Positions 24,483 to 33,082 of a DNA stretch of 64,000 bases are shown here, in pieces. The notes below the pieces were generated by a model. That model did not search any database, was not told the DNA's origin, and worked only from the letters and a program-made list of their open reading frames with translations. Made by a program: the position numbers and the translations under genes. The DNA comes from GCA-003244245 sp050699955 (GTDB taxonomy: Bacteria; Actinomycetota; Actinomycetes; Mycobacteriales; Pseudonocardiaceae): assembly GCA_050699955.1 (NCBI GenBank), contig JBOHGD010000020.1:1-64000 (forward strand). The letters are read 5' to 3'. The number at the start of each line of letters is the position of its first letter. Position 1 is the first letter of the stretch.

Positions 24483-25286
24483 TTATGCCAACCGCGCAGC
24501 CATCTCCCAGACCAGGATCTCGGCTCCGTCAGGTCCGGCGGTGACCCGCCGCCCCTCGGACAGCGCGATCCGGGCCGCGTCGCCGACGTCGAGTGAGCCG
24601 CTGCCCTCCAGAGCCACCGAGCCCCGGGCCACGAACAGATGCACGAAGGAGGCCGTCGGCAGGCTCACACCCGCGTCCGGCTGCAGCCGTGCGGCGTAGA
24701 GCGCAGCGAGCTGCTGGCGGATGGAGATCGCCCGGCTGTCCCGATGGGCCTCCATCCCGGAAGCGACCACGACGAGCTCACCCGACCCGGCATCGACCGT
24801 GCCCAGCTCGTCGTTGATGTCGAGCTGCTCGTAGCCGGGTTCGACCGCGCGGGTGTCCGGCGGCACCCACATCTGTACGAAGTGCACGTCCCGGTCGTGC
24901 GGCTGCGCCTCCTGCGGCCCAGCGGAGTCCAGCCGCCAGGAGTCGTTCGTCTCCGAGTGCAGGATCCCGGTTCCGGCGCTCATCCGCTGGGCCAGCCCGG
25001 GGTAGATCAGCCCGGAGTTGCCCTCGGAGTCCTGATGCACCAGGGACCCCTCCAGCACCCAGGTCACGATCTCCATGTCGCGGTGCGGATGGGTCTCGAA
25101 CCCCATCCCGGCCTGCACCACATCGTCGTTGCTCACCAGCAGCAGCCCGAAGTGCGTGTTTCGCGGGTCGTAATGGCGACCGAACGAGAACGAGTGCCGG
25201 GAGCTCAGCCAGTCGAGATCGGTGTGCGTCCGGTCCCCCGCCCGGCGCACGTCGATATCCGGTACGAGCTTGTGCGGCGAGCTCAC
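24483..25286 (-). CDS. Pirin family protein
   Basis: 267-residue bicupin of the pirin family. The metal-binding set is present: FETHPHRDMEIVTWVLEG supplies two His residues and AGTGILHSETND the third His plus Glu. The early phrase SRHSFSFGRHYDPRNTHFG is characteristic. Bacterial pirins include quercetinases and, in Serratia, a modulator of pyruvate dehydrogenase E1. Its position back-to-back with aceE is suggestive, but a functional link is inference. GTG 25286 has GAGGAGGG upstream. Confidence 0.9.
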   Translation of the reverse strand: MSSPHKLVPDIDVRRAGDRTHTDLDWLSSRHSFSFGRHYDPRNTHFGLLLVSNDDVVQAGMGFETHPHRDMEIVTWVLEGSLVHQDSEGNSGLIYPGLAQRMSAGTGILHSETNDSWRLDSAGPQEAQPHDRDVHFVQMWVPPDTRAVEPGYEQLDINDELGTVDAGSGELVVVASGMEAHRDSRAISIRQQLAALYAARLQPDAGVSLPTASFVHLFVARGSVALEGSGSLDVGDAARIALSEGRRVTAGPDGAEILVWEMAARLA

Positions 25287-25421
25287 TGTCGCGTCCCTCC
25301 TCGGGCACCGGGCCATCCGGGTACCCATTCCTGACATTCTTGCGCACGTTCTTGCGGCGTCAACGAGTATCCCGCGCCGGTCATTCCCTGGTCACCACCT
25401 CCCCGTGCGATGCTGGCCGTC

Positions 25422-26606
25422 ATGACCACCCGGGCCGGCGCCCATCCGCTGCCGACCAGCACGCTACGCAAGCTGGAAAGGGCCTCTGGCGGGCTCGCCA
25501 CAGCGAGCGTGGCCGAGATGGAGCAGCGCTACCCCTGGTTCCTGCGGCTGCCCGCCGACCAGCGGGCCGGAGTACTACTGGTCACCCAGACCAGCGTCGC
25601 GAACTTCGTCGAATGGCTCAAGGACCCGCAGCACTCGATCAAGCTCACCGTGGAGGCGTTCCGCACCGCCCCCCGTGATCTGGCCCGCTGGGTCAGCCTG
25701 CGGCAAACCGTCGAACTGGTCCGGGTCGCCACCCAGGTGTTCGAGCAGCGGCTGCCCGAACTGGCTGCCGACGACGCCGAACGCGCCGTACTCACCGAAG
25801 CCTCGCTGCGCTACGGCCGCGAGGTCGCCTTCGCCGCCGCCATCACCTACGCGGGTGCCGCCGAGGCCCGCGGTGCCTGGGACGCCCGGCTGGAGGCGCT
25901 CGTGGTGGACGGCATCGTGCGCGGGGACGGCGAAGAGTCTCTGCTGTCCCGCGCCGCGGCGCTGGGACTGGACCCGGCTGCTCCGGCCACGGTGCTGGTC
26001 GGCAACCCGCCCCCGGACGAACCGCCCGGGCTGCTGTCCGACATCCGCGGAATCGCCATGCGCACCGGTCGCGGAATGCTCGTCGGCGTGCAGGGATCCC
26101 GCCTGGTGCTGGTCGTCAGTGGCCGTGCCGAGCTGTCCGAGGACTCCGACCGGATGCTCGACGCCTTCGGCCGAGGTCCGGTGGTGGTGGGGCCGACGGT
26201 CCCTTCACTGGCCGACGCGCACCGCAGCGCCGCCGAAGCCCTGTCCGGGCTGCGCTCCGTCGCGGCGTGGCCCGCGGCCCCGCGCCCGGTACCGTCCGCC
26301 GAGCTGTTGCCCGAGCGGGCGCTGGCCGGGGACCCCGAGGCGGAACGGTTGCTGGTCGACCAGGTGATGCGACCGCTGACGACGGCAGGTGGCGGGCTGG
26401 AGGAGACGCTGGACGCCTTCTTCGACGCGGGTGGGGTGCTGGAGAGCTGCGCCCGGCGACTGTTCGTGCACCCCAATACGGTTCGCTACCGGCTGCGGCG
26501 GATCACTGATATCACCGGGCGGGCACCGGGCAACCCGCGGGACGCTCTGGTCTTGCGGGTAGGCCTGGCAGTCGGGCGGCTGGCCCGATCCCGGGGGTTG
26601 TGGTGA
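25422..26606 (+). CDS. fasR: PucR-type helix-turn-helix regulator of fatty acid synthesis (FasR-like)
   Basis: 394-residue regulator. The N-terminal helical domain (MEQRYPWFLRLPADQRAGVLLVTQT, VANFVEWLKDP) is typical of the PucR/FasR subgroup; the C-terminus carries the PucR helix-turn-helix (AGGVLESCARRLFVHPNTVRYRLRRI). In Streptomyces coelicolor and mycobacteria the homologue sits directly upstream of fabD and controls fatty acid synthase genes, as the order here also shows. ATG 25422 was chosen (ATG 25410 also fits); neither has a clear ribosome site, so the transcript may be leaderless. Acyl-CoA sensing is known for homologues only. Confidence 0.88.
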   Translation: MTTRAGAHPLPTSTLRKLERASGGLATASVAEMEQRYPWFLRLPADQRAGVLLVTQTSVANFVEWLKDPQHSIKLTVEAFRTAPRDLARWVSLRQTVELVRVATQVFEQRLPELAADDAERAVLTEASLRYGREVAFAAAITYAGAAEARGAWDARLEALVVDGIVRGDGEESLLSRAAALGLDPAAPATVLVGNPPPDEPPGLLSDIRGIAMRTGRGMLVGVQGSRLVLVVSGRAELSEDSDRMLDAFGRGPVVVGPTVPSLADAHRSAAEALSGLRSVAAWPAAPRPVPSAELLPERALAGDPEAERLLVDQVMRPLTTAGGGLEETLDAFFDAGGVLESCARRLFVHPNTVRYRLRRITDITGRAPGNPRDALVLRVGLAVGRLARSRGLW

Positions 26607-26610
26607 CCGT

Positions 26611-26732
26611 CATAACGCGGTTCGTGACGGTGTTCCGGCGGGTCGTGAGGGTCGCACATCTCACAACGCGGACCAACCAGTACCGCCTGGATGAGGCCGC
26701 TGGGAGCAGAGTCTTGTAGAGACCCCACAAGA
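26611..26732. promoter_or_regulatory. fasR-fabD intergenic repeats, candidate FasR operator
   Basis: The gap holds CATAACGCGG (26611-26620) and CACAACGCGG (26662-26671), 51 bp apart; a pair of GTTCGTGACGG / GGTCGTGAGGG repeats between them; and a 21-bp inverted repeat TCTTGT-N9-ACAAGA (26712-26732), 67 bp before the fabD start. FasR of Streptomyces binds direct repeats upstream of fabD, so these are the first places to look. Confidence 0.4.
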
Positions 26733-26798
26733 ATGCGGTGACGGACTTGGTGCACGACAGCATCACCGTGGCCGCCGTTCAGGGTGTTCAGTGGAACA

Positions 26799-27731
26799 GT
26801 GATCGCGCTCCTGGCTCCCGGACAAGGCTCACAGTCACCCGGCATGCTCGAACCCTGGCTCGCGTTGGAGGGCGCGGAGGATCGGATCGCGGCGTGGTCC
26901 GAGGTGGCAGGCCTCGATCTGCGACGGCTGGGCTGCACTGCTGACGCCGACGAGATCAAGGACACCGCGGTGACCCAACCGCTGGTGGTGGCGCTGTCCT
27001 TGCTCGCGGCCGAGGAGCTGGCCCGCAGGCTGGACCTGCCGACCGACGCCCCGGTCGTCGGGCACTCGGTCGGCGAGCTCGCGGCAGCGGCCGTGGCCGG
27101 GGTGCTCACGCCCGACGACACGGTCGCATTCGCTGCGGTCCGCGGCCGCGAGATGGCCGCCGCCTGCGCGCTGGAGCCCACCGGCATGTCGGCGGTACTC
27201 GGCGGCGATCCCGATCAGGTACTGGCGGTGTTGGCGACCTTGGGACTGGACCCGGCCAACCGCAACGGTTCGGGCCAAGTCGTCGCCGCGGGCCTGCTCG
27301 ACGCCTTGGCGGCGCTGGCCGAGCAGAAACCCGACCGGGCGCGCATCGCGCCACTTCCGGTCGCCGGCGCATTCCACACCCGGTTCATGGCCCCAGCCGA
27401 GCAGGCGCTGGCCCAGCATGCCGCGCAGCTCACCGCGAAGGACCCGGCGCACCCGCTGCTGTCCAACGCGGACGGCGAGGTGGTGACCGACGGCGCCGAG
27501 CTGCTGCGCCGGCTGGTCGCCCAGGTGACCAGGCCGATTCGCTGGGACTCCTGCATGGCGACGATGCGCACCCTCGGCGTCACCGCGACCGTCGAGCTTC
27601 CTCCCGCGGGCACGCTGTCCGGCCTGGTCAAACGCGATCTGAAGGGCACCTTCACGCTGGCCCTCAAAGAACCGGCCGACCTCGACAAGGTGGCCGGACT
27701 GGTCGCCGACCACTCGGGGGCCGCGGCATGA
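26799..27731 (+). CDS. fabD: Malonyl-CoA:ACP transacylase
   Basis: 310-residue acyltransferase that moves malonyl groups from CoA to the acyl carrier protein. MIALLAPGQGSQSPGML opens the protein. The nucleophile elbow GHSVGE (Ser about 90) and the catalytic His in GAFHTRFM (about 192) are intact, and the Arg in AAVRGREMAAAC would bind the malonyl carboxylate. GTG 26799 is preferred over GTG 26784 because homologues begin at this point. Its stop overlaps the fabH start as ATGA. Confidence 0.95.
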   Translation: MIALLAPGQGSQSPGMLEPWLALEGAEDRIAAWSEVAGLDLRRLGCTADADEIKDTAVTQPLVVALSLLAAEELARRLDLPTDAPVVGHSVGELAAAAVAGVLTPDDTVAFAAVRGREMAAACALEPTGMSAVLGGDPDQVLAVLATLGLDPANRNGSGQVVAAGLLDALAALAEQKPDRARIAPLPVAGAFHTRFMAPAEQALAQHAAQLTAKDPAHPLLSNADGEVVTDGAELLRRLVAQVTRPIRWDSCMATMRTLGVTATVELPPAGTLSGLVKRDLKGTFTLALKEPADLDKVAGLVADHSGAAA

Positions 27732-28720
27732 GGCCCCCTCTGCGGCAGCCACCCCCGGCAGTCGGCGCCCGCATCCTCGGCCTGGGCAGCAGCCAGCCAG
27801 AGCAGATCGTCACCAACGACGACCTCGTCGCCCGCGGGGTGGCCACCACCGACGAGTGGGTACGTGACCGGGTGGGCATCGTGGAGCGGCGCTTCGCCCG
27901 GGCGGACGAGTCGGTGGTCGACATGGCGGTCGACGCGGGCGCGAAGGCGGTGGCCGACGCGGGCCTGGCCCCGGGGGACATCGACGCAGTGCTGGTCGCC
28001 ACCTGCACGATGCCCACGTACATCCCCAACGCGGCCGGACAAACCGCAGACCGCATCGGCGTACACGCCGCTCCGGCCTTCGACCTCAACGCCGCGTGCG
28101 CAGGTTTCTGTTACGGCCTGGGATCCGCCTCTGACATGATCCGAGCAGGTTCCGCGCGACACGTGCTGGTGATCGGCGCGGAGAAGCTGTCCGACTGGGT
28201 GGATCCGATGGATCGGTCCACCTGCATCATCTTCGCCGACGGCGCCGGCGCGGCCGTGGTCGGCGCGACCGGTCCTGGCGAGCAGCCCGGGATCGGCCCG
28301 ATCGCCGCAGGCAGTGCTGGGGATCTCGTCGATACCATCGTGGTGGCCGACCGCAACTCCTTCATCCACCAGGAGGGCCAGGCGGTGTTCCGCTGGGCCA
28401 CCACCAAGATCGCACCGGTGGCGCTGCGGGCGCTGGAGTTGGCCGGGCTCAGCCCGGCCGACATCGACGTGCTTGTGCCGCACCAGGCGAACCTGCGTAT
28501 CGTCGACAATATCGCCAAGCGCTTACGGGCGGCCGGAGCGCGCGAGGACATGGTGGTGGCCGACGACATCGTCCACTCGGGGAACACCTCCTCGGCGTCG
28601 ATACCACTCGCGCTGGACCATATGCGGGCCGAGGGCCGAATCAGCTCCGGCCAGGTGGCGCTGCTGATCGGTTTCGGCGCCGGGCTGTCCTATGCGGGGC
28701 AGGCGGTGATCCTGCCGTGA
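27728..28720 (+). CDS. fabH: Beta-ketoacyl-ACP synthase III
   Basis: 330-residue condensing enzyme that starts fatty acid chains by joining an acyl-CoA primer (in actinomycetes often branched) to malonyl-ACP. The Cys-His-Asn triad is visible: Cys in NAACAGFCYG (about 120), His in VPHQANLRI (about 250) and Asn in HSGNTSSASIP (about 284). TTDEWVRDRVGIVERRF is the usual N-terminal signature. It is translationally coupled to fabD and precedes acpP, the Streptomyces order. Confidence 0.95.
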   Translation: MRPPLRQPPPAVGARILGLGSSQPEQIVTNDDLVARGVATTDEWVRDRVGIVERRFARADESVVDMAVDAGAKAVADAGLAPGDIDAVLVATCTMPTYIPNAAGQTADRIGVHAAPAFDLNAACAGFCYGLGSASDMIRAGSARHVLVIGAEKLSDWVDPMDRSTCIIFADGAGAAVVGATGPGEQPGIGPIAAGSAGDLVDTIVVADRNSFIHQEGQAVFRWATTKIAPVALRALELAGLSPADIDVLVPHQANLRIVDNIAKRLRAAGAREDMVVADDIVHSGNTSSASIPLALDHMRAEGRISSGQVALLIGFGAGLSYAGQAVILP

Positions 28721-28813
28721 ACAGCACGAACCTGGATGACGAACAGTGGGCACCCCCGCACACCAGGAACGCGTCGGCCTTGATCGCCGACGACCAACAG
28801 AAGGGAACATGGA

Positions 28814-29053
28814 GTGACGACTGAGGAGATTCTCGGTGGCCTCGCCGAGATCGTAAACGAGGTGGCGGGCGTCGAGACCAACGAGATCACACTGGAGAAG
28901 TCCTTTGTGGACGATCTGGACATCGACTCGCTCTCGATGGTGGAGATCGCGGTGCAGGTGGAGGACCGGTTCGGCGTGAAGGTGCCGGACGAGGAGCTGG
29001 CCAACCTCAAGACCGTCGGTGACGCGGTGGACTACGTCGCCAAGACCACATGA
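28814..29053 (+). CDS. acpP: Acyl carrier protein
   Basis: 79-residue acidic carrier of growing acyl chains. The phosphopantetheine attachment Ser39 lies in DDLDIDSLSMVEI. The four-helix pattern ends in DEELANLKTVGDAVDYV. GTG 28814 is the start; GAAGGGAAC lies upstream. The 90-bp gap after fabH may carry an internal promoter, as acpP is generally needed in excess. Confidence 0.95.
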   Translation: MTTEEILGGLAEIVNEVAGVETNEITLEKSFVDDLDIDSLSMVEIAVQVEDRFGVKVPDEELANLKTVGDAVDYVAKTT

Positions 29054-29099
29054 CACCGTGCCCGGACGTAATGCTCTGCATGCTCGGCGCGGGGGTGCA

Positions 29100-30323
29100 A
29101 TGACGATCGACGTCGTCGTCACCGGGCTCGGCGCGACCACTCCGCTGGGCGGGGACGTCGCGTCCACTTGGGACGCACTACGGTCCGGCAAGAGCGGCGT
29201 TACCGCCATCGGCGAGGAGTGGGTGGACCGATACGACCTACCCGTGCGGATCGCGGCGAAGCTGGCTGTGGATCCAGCCGACTGCCTCAAGCGAGTAGAA
29301 GCCCGCCGCTGGGACCGTTGTGAACAGGTTGCGGTGATCGCGGCGCGGGAGGCCTGGAAGCACGCGGGTACACCCGGAGTCGAGCCGGAGCGGCTCGCCG
29401 TGGTGGTCGGTACCGGCATCGGGGGCGCGCTGACCCTGCTCGGGCAGGACGACCTGCTCGAGCAGGAGGGGCTACGGAAGGTATCTCCGTTGACCATCCC
29501 GATGCTCATGCCCAACGGACCCGCCGCGCACGTCGGTCTCGACCTCGGCGCCCGGGGTGGCGTGCACGCCCCGGTCGCCGCCTGTGCCTCCGGTGCGGAG
29601 GCCCTGGCCATAGCCTGGCGGATGCTGCGCGCCGGGGAGGTCGACGTCGTGGTGGCAGGCGGGGCGGAGGCCTGCATCACGGCTCTGCCGATCGCCGGCT
29701 TCTCGCAGATGCGGGCCATGAGCACCCGCAACGACGAGCCTGAACGAGCTTCCCGCCCATTCGACATCTCGCGGGACGGGTTCGTACTCGGCGAGGGCGC
29801 CGGGATGATGGTGCTGGAGCGTGCGGAGTTCGCCGCCGCACGCGGGGCCCAGGTGCACGGCCGGCTGGCCGGCGTCGGTACCAGTTCCGATGCCCACCAC
29901 ATCACGGCACCCGAGCCGGAGGGCACCGGAGCCGGCCGGGCGATCACCAACGCGCTGCGCACCGCAGGGCTGGACAAGACCGACGTCGGGCACGTCAACG
30001 CGCACGCCACCGCCACTCTCGTCGGGGATGTCGCGGAGGCGGCGGCCATCCGGAACTCCGTCGGCGACCATCCGGTGGTCACCGCACCCAAGTCGGCACT
30101 CGGCCACCTGCTCGGCGCCGCAGGCGCCGTGGAAGGGCTGGCCTGCCTGCTCGCGATACGGGACGGAGTGGTGCCCCCCACGCTGAACCTGGAGGACCCC
30201 GACCCCGGCGTACAGCTCGACGTGGTGACCGGATCCGCCCGGGAGGTCGAGCTCCAGGTCGCCGTCAATGACTCGTTCGGATTCGGCGGGCACAACGTCG
30301 CGCTCGCCTTCACCTCGGCCTGA
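29100..30323 (+). CDS. fabF: Beta-ketoacyl-ACP synthase II
   Basis: 407-residue elongating condensing enzyme. MTIDVVVTGLGATTPLGGDV opens it; the nucleophile Cys is in VAACASGAEALAIAWR (about 160), with the two His residues in VNAHATATLVGD (about 302) and KSALGHLLGAAGAVEG (about 335). The Lys of KSALGH completes the site. Start ATG 29100 has GGGGG upstream; the longer open frame lies in the acpP tail. In mycobacteria this position is taken by kasA and kasB, whereas here there is one copy. Confidence 0.95.
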   Translation: MTIDVVVTGLGATTPLGGDVASTWDALRSGKSGVTAIGEEWVDRYDLPVRIAAKLAVDPADCLKRVEARRWDRCEQVAVIAAREAWKHAGTPGVEPERLAVVVGTGIGGALTLLGQDDLLEQEGLRKVSPLTIPMLMPNGPAAHVGLDLGARGGVHAPVAACASGAEALAIAWRMLRAGEVDVVVAGGAEACITALPIAGFSQMRAMSTRNDEPERASRPFDISRDGFVLGEGAGMMVLERAEFAAARGAQVHGRLAGVGTSSDAHHITAPEPEGTGAGRAITNALRTAGLDKTDVGHVNAHATATLVGDVAEAAAIRNSVGDHPVVTAPKSALGHLLGAAGAVEGLACLLAIRDGVVPPTLNLEDPDPGVQLDVVTGSAREVELQVAVNDSFGFGGHNVALAFTSA

Positions 30324-30369
30324 CCGGCCGCAGGTAAGGCAACCGCTCCCTTACCCGAGGAGACCCATC

Positions 30370-31833
30370 ATGACCACTCTGGCCGATCGTCCCCGAAGCG
30401 ACGTCCAGCCCACCGATACCGAGGACACCGATCCTCGGGACCCGGAGCTTCGCCTCGCCAACCTGTTCGATCCCGGCACGATGGCTCAACTACGACCACC
30501 CGACACCAGTGGGGTATTCGCCGCGCAGGGCTGCATCGATGGCGCCAAGGTGATCGCCTACTGCACCGATGCCACCAAAATGGGCGGTGCGATGGGCTCG
30601 GAGGGCTGCCAGCACATCGTCCAGGCCATCGACACCGCGATCCGGGCGCGCCGTCCGGTAATCGGATTGTGGCACTCCGGTGGTGCCCGGATCGCCGAGG
30701 GTGTGGAGGCTCTTGACGCGGTGGGCCAGGTATTCGCCGCGATGGTCCGGGCCTCCGGGCGAGTGCCGCAGATCTCCGTGGTACTCGGCGCCGCGGCCGG
30801 CGGAGCGGCCTACGGACCCGCGCTCACCGATGTCGTGATCATGGCTCCGGAGGGCCGGGTGTTCGTCACCGGCCCGGATGTGGTCCGCAGTGTCACCGGC
30901 GAGACGATCGGCATGGAGGCCCTCGGCGGCCCCAGCGCGCACGGCAAGAAATCCGGCGTCGTGCACATGGTGGCCAAGTCCGAGCCCGACGCGTTGCAGC
31001 AAGCCCGCTACATCACTGGACTGTTCGCCCAACCGGGGATGTTCGACCTGCAGTCGGTGCGCGAGGACGTCGACCTCGCTGAGTACCTGCCCGAGCAGCC
31101 GCAGCGAGCCTACGACGTGCGGCCGCTGGTGCGCGCCGTGCTGGACGACCCCGCCCCGGACGACCCCGATAGGGCCGGTGGGTTCGCCGAGCTACAGCCC
31201 AAGTGGGCACCCAACATCGTGGTGGGCCTGGGCAGGCTGGCCGGACGGACCATCGGGGTGATCGCCAACAACCCGCTGCGTCTCGGGGGCTGCCTGGATT
31301 CCACGTCGGCGGAGAAGGCCTCGCGCTTCGTGCGAATGTGCGACTCGTTCGGGGTGCCCTTGCTGGTCCTCGTCGACGTGCCGGGTTACCTGCCCGGTGT
31401 CGGCCAGGAGTGGGAGGGCGTGGTGCGCCGGGGCGCCAAGTTGCTGCACGCCTTCGCCGAGGCGATCGTGCCCCGGGTCACCTTGGTGACCCGCAAGGCC
31501 TTCGGTGGCGCCTACATCGCGATGAACTCCCGCTCCCTGGGTGCCACCCAGGTCTTCGCCTGGCCGGACGCCCAGGTCGCCGTGATGGGCGCCAAGGCGG
31601 CGGTGGGCATTCTGCACCGCAAGACGCTGGCCGCGGCACCGGAGGACGAGCGGGAGGCGTTGCACACCAAACTCGCCGAGCACCATGAGCGCATCGCCGG
31701 CGGGATCGATCGAGCGGTGGCCATCGGAGCGGTGGACGACGTGGTGAAGCCGGCGCAGACCCGGCGCCGCCTCGCCGAGGCACTCGCCGCCGCTCCCGCA
31801 GGTCGCGGCGCACACGGCAACATCCCGCTGTAA
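30370..31833 (+). CDS. accD: Acyl-CoA carboxylase beta subunit (carboxyltransferase)
   Basis: 487-residue biotin-dependent carboxyltransferase that moves CO2 from carboxybiotin to acetyl- or propionyl-CoA, feeding FabD with malonyl-CoA. Both crotonase-like halves are present: LWHSGGARIAEGVEAL and VLGAAAGGAAYGPALTD in the N half; LVDVPGYLPGVGQEWEGVV and TRKAFGGAYIAMNSRSLGA in the C half. ATG 30370 has GAGGAG upstream. The location after fabF corresponds to accD6 of mycobacteria. The biotinylated alpha subunit must be encoded elsewhere. Confidence 0.93.
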   Translation: MTTLADRPRSDVQPTDTEDTDPRDPELRLANLFDPGTMAQLRPPDTSGVFAAQGCIDGAKVIAYCTDATKMGGAMGSEGCQHIVQAIDTAIRARRPVIGLWHSGGARIAEGVEALDAVGQVFAAMVRASGRVPQISVVLGAAAGGAAYGPALTDVVIMAPEGRVFVTGPDVVRSVTGETIGMEALGGPSAHGKKSGVVHMVAKSEPDALQQARYITGLFAQPGMFDLQSVREDVDLAEYLPEQPQRAYDVRPLVRAVLDDPAPDDPDRAGGFAELQPKWAPNIVVGLGRLAGRTIGVIANNPLRLGGCLDSTSAEKASRFVRMCDSFGVPLLVLVDVPGYLPGVGQEWEGVVRRGAKLLHAFAEAIVPRVTLVTRKAFGGAYIAMNSRSLGATQVFAWPDAQVAVMGAKAAVGILHRKTLAAAPEDEREALHTKLAEHHERIAGGIDRAVAIGAVDDVVKPAQTRRRLAEALAAAPAGRGAHGNIPL

Positions 31834-31850
31834 CGGGAGGTCACCAACGG

Positions 31851-32420
31851 TCAGCAGGGTGCCCGCAGGCTCGCGCTCGGCGGGGCCAGGCCGAGTCGTA
31901 GCTCGTCCGCCTCGCTGACCAGGGGGTAGGACACCCACCAGCGCAGGCATCGTAGGCGCAGATCGGATGGTGCATCCGTGGGATCCTGAACGCTGGTGAA
32001 CGAGATCAGCGCGATGAGCCCGCCGCCGGGCCGAGGCTCCAGCCGGTGCACCAGAATGCTGCTGTCCACGGTGGTCCGGTACCGGTCACGGAAGGCACTT
32101 CTGCTGGTGTCCCGGGCCTGCTGGGCGGTCACTGTGCTGCTCCACAGCTGGTAGTCACCCTCGTTGATGGCGTCGAAGTAGTCCTGCAACAGCGCGTGCA
32201 CCCGGTCGGCCGCGGGATGCGCCTGCACGTCAGCGGCCAAGGCGACGGTCTTCACGCCCGGCGGCAAGGACGGGACCCCGGAGAGGGCACCGGCAGCGGA
32301 GCTGCCCTCGGTGCCCTCGGCGTGCTGCAGTTCACGCAGCCCTACCCCGGCACCCGCGGCTGCGGCCAGCACCATGGCGGCCACCGCGGGGATCGCCCAC
32401 CGGCGTCGGCGTTGTGCCAT
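31851..32420 (-). CDS. Membrane-anchored hypothetical protein with an NTF2-like region
   Basis: 189 residues. An N-terminal basic stretch and hydrophobic segment (WAIPAVAAMVLAAAAGAGVG) form a signal anchor. The exterior part, beginning HALLQDYFDAINEGDYQLWS and continuing to RYRTTVDSSILVHRLEPR, resembles NTF2/SnoaL-like fold proteins of unknown function often found in actinobacterial extracytoplasmic proteins. It is convergent with accD and lies downstream of the DUF3145 gene, 16 bp apart, so the two are probably co-transcribed. Confidence 0.6.
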   Translation of the reverse strand: MAQRRRRWAIPAVAAMVLAAAAGAGVGLRELQHAEGTEGSSAAGALSGVPSLPPGVKTVALAADVQAHPAADRVHALLQDYFDAINEGDYQLWSSTVTAQQARDTSRSAFRDRYRTTVDSSILVHRLEPRPGGGLIALISFTSVQDPTDAPSDLRLRCLRWWVSYPLVSEADELRLGLAPPSASLRAPC

Positions 32421-32436
32421 CCGCGACGCAGCCGGG

Positions 32437-32928
32437 TCAGCCGACCCGATGCAGCCAGGTCACCGGCGCGCCGTCGCCGGCCCTGCGGAAGGGCTCCAGC
32501 GCGTCGTCCCAGGCCGTACCGAGGAGTTGATCGATCTGGTGCGCAAACGCCTCGCGACCGCGTGCGGTGGCCGCCAGGGCGCGCAGCTGATCTTCGCCGA
32601 CCACGATGTCACCGTTCGCGCTGGTCCGGGCCCGCCACAAACCGAGCCCGGGCACGTGGCAGAACCGCTCCCCGTCCACTCCGGGACTGGGCTCCTCGGT
32701 GACCTCGAAGCGCAGCATCGGCCAAGCCCGCAGCGCGCTCACGACCGTCGCGGCGGTGCCAGCCGCTCCGGACCATTCGCATTCGGCACGCAACTGACCA
32801 GGCGCCGCCTGCTGAGCGGTCCATTGCAGGTCCACTCGAGCCGCGACAACACCCGCGATCGCCCACTCAACATGCGGACAGACCGCGGACGGCGACGAGT
32901 GGACGTAGATCGTCCCACTAGTGCTCAT
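32437..32928 (-). CDS. DUF3145 family protein
   Basis: 163-residue actinobacterial DUF3145 protein. MSTSGTIYVHSSPSAVCPHV and EWAIAGVVAARVDLQW are the conserved beginning, and MLRFEVTEEPSPGVDGERF plus RALAATARGREAFAHQIDQL complete the family pattern. It is usually found next to accD in actinobacteria, as here. Function unknown. Start ATG 32928. Confidence 0.85.
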   Translation of the reverse strand: MSTSGTIYVHSSPSAVCPHVEWAIAGVVAARVDLQWTAQQAAPGQLRAECEWSGAAGTAATVVSALRAWPMLRFEVTEEPSPGVDGERFCHVPGLGLWRARTSANGDIVVGEDQLRALAATARGREAFAHQIDQLLGTAWDDALEPFRRAGDGAPVTWLHRVG

Positions 32929-33082
32929 CTGTTGACCTCCGCTGATTGACGAGGAGCGTCTTCCCCAACGTCCTCGTGATCAACCGGAGATCGCAGCACA
33001 TTGTGCACTGTGTGTCGGTCGCAGCGCCAGTGACCGGCGTGTCGCGCCACGAATGGGCCCCTGCACCGGGAACCCGGTCGGG

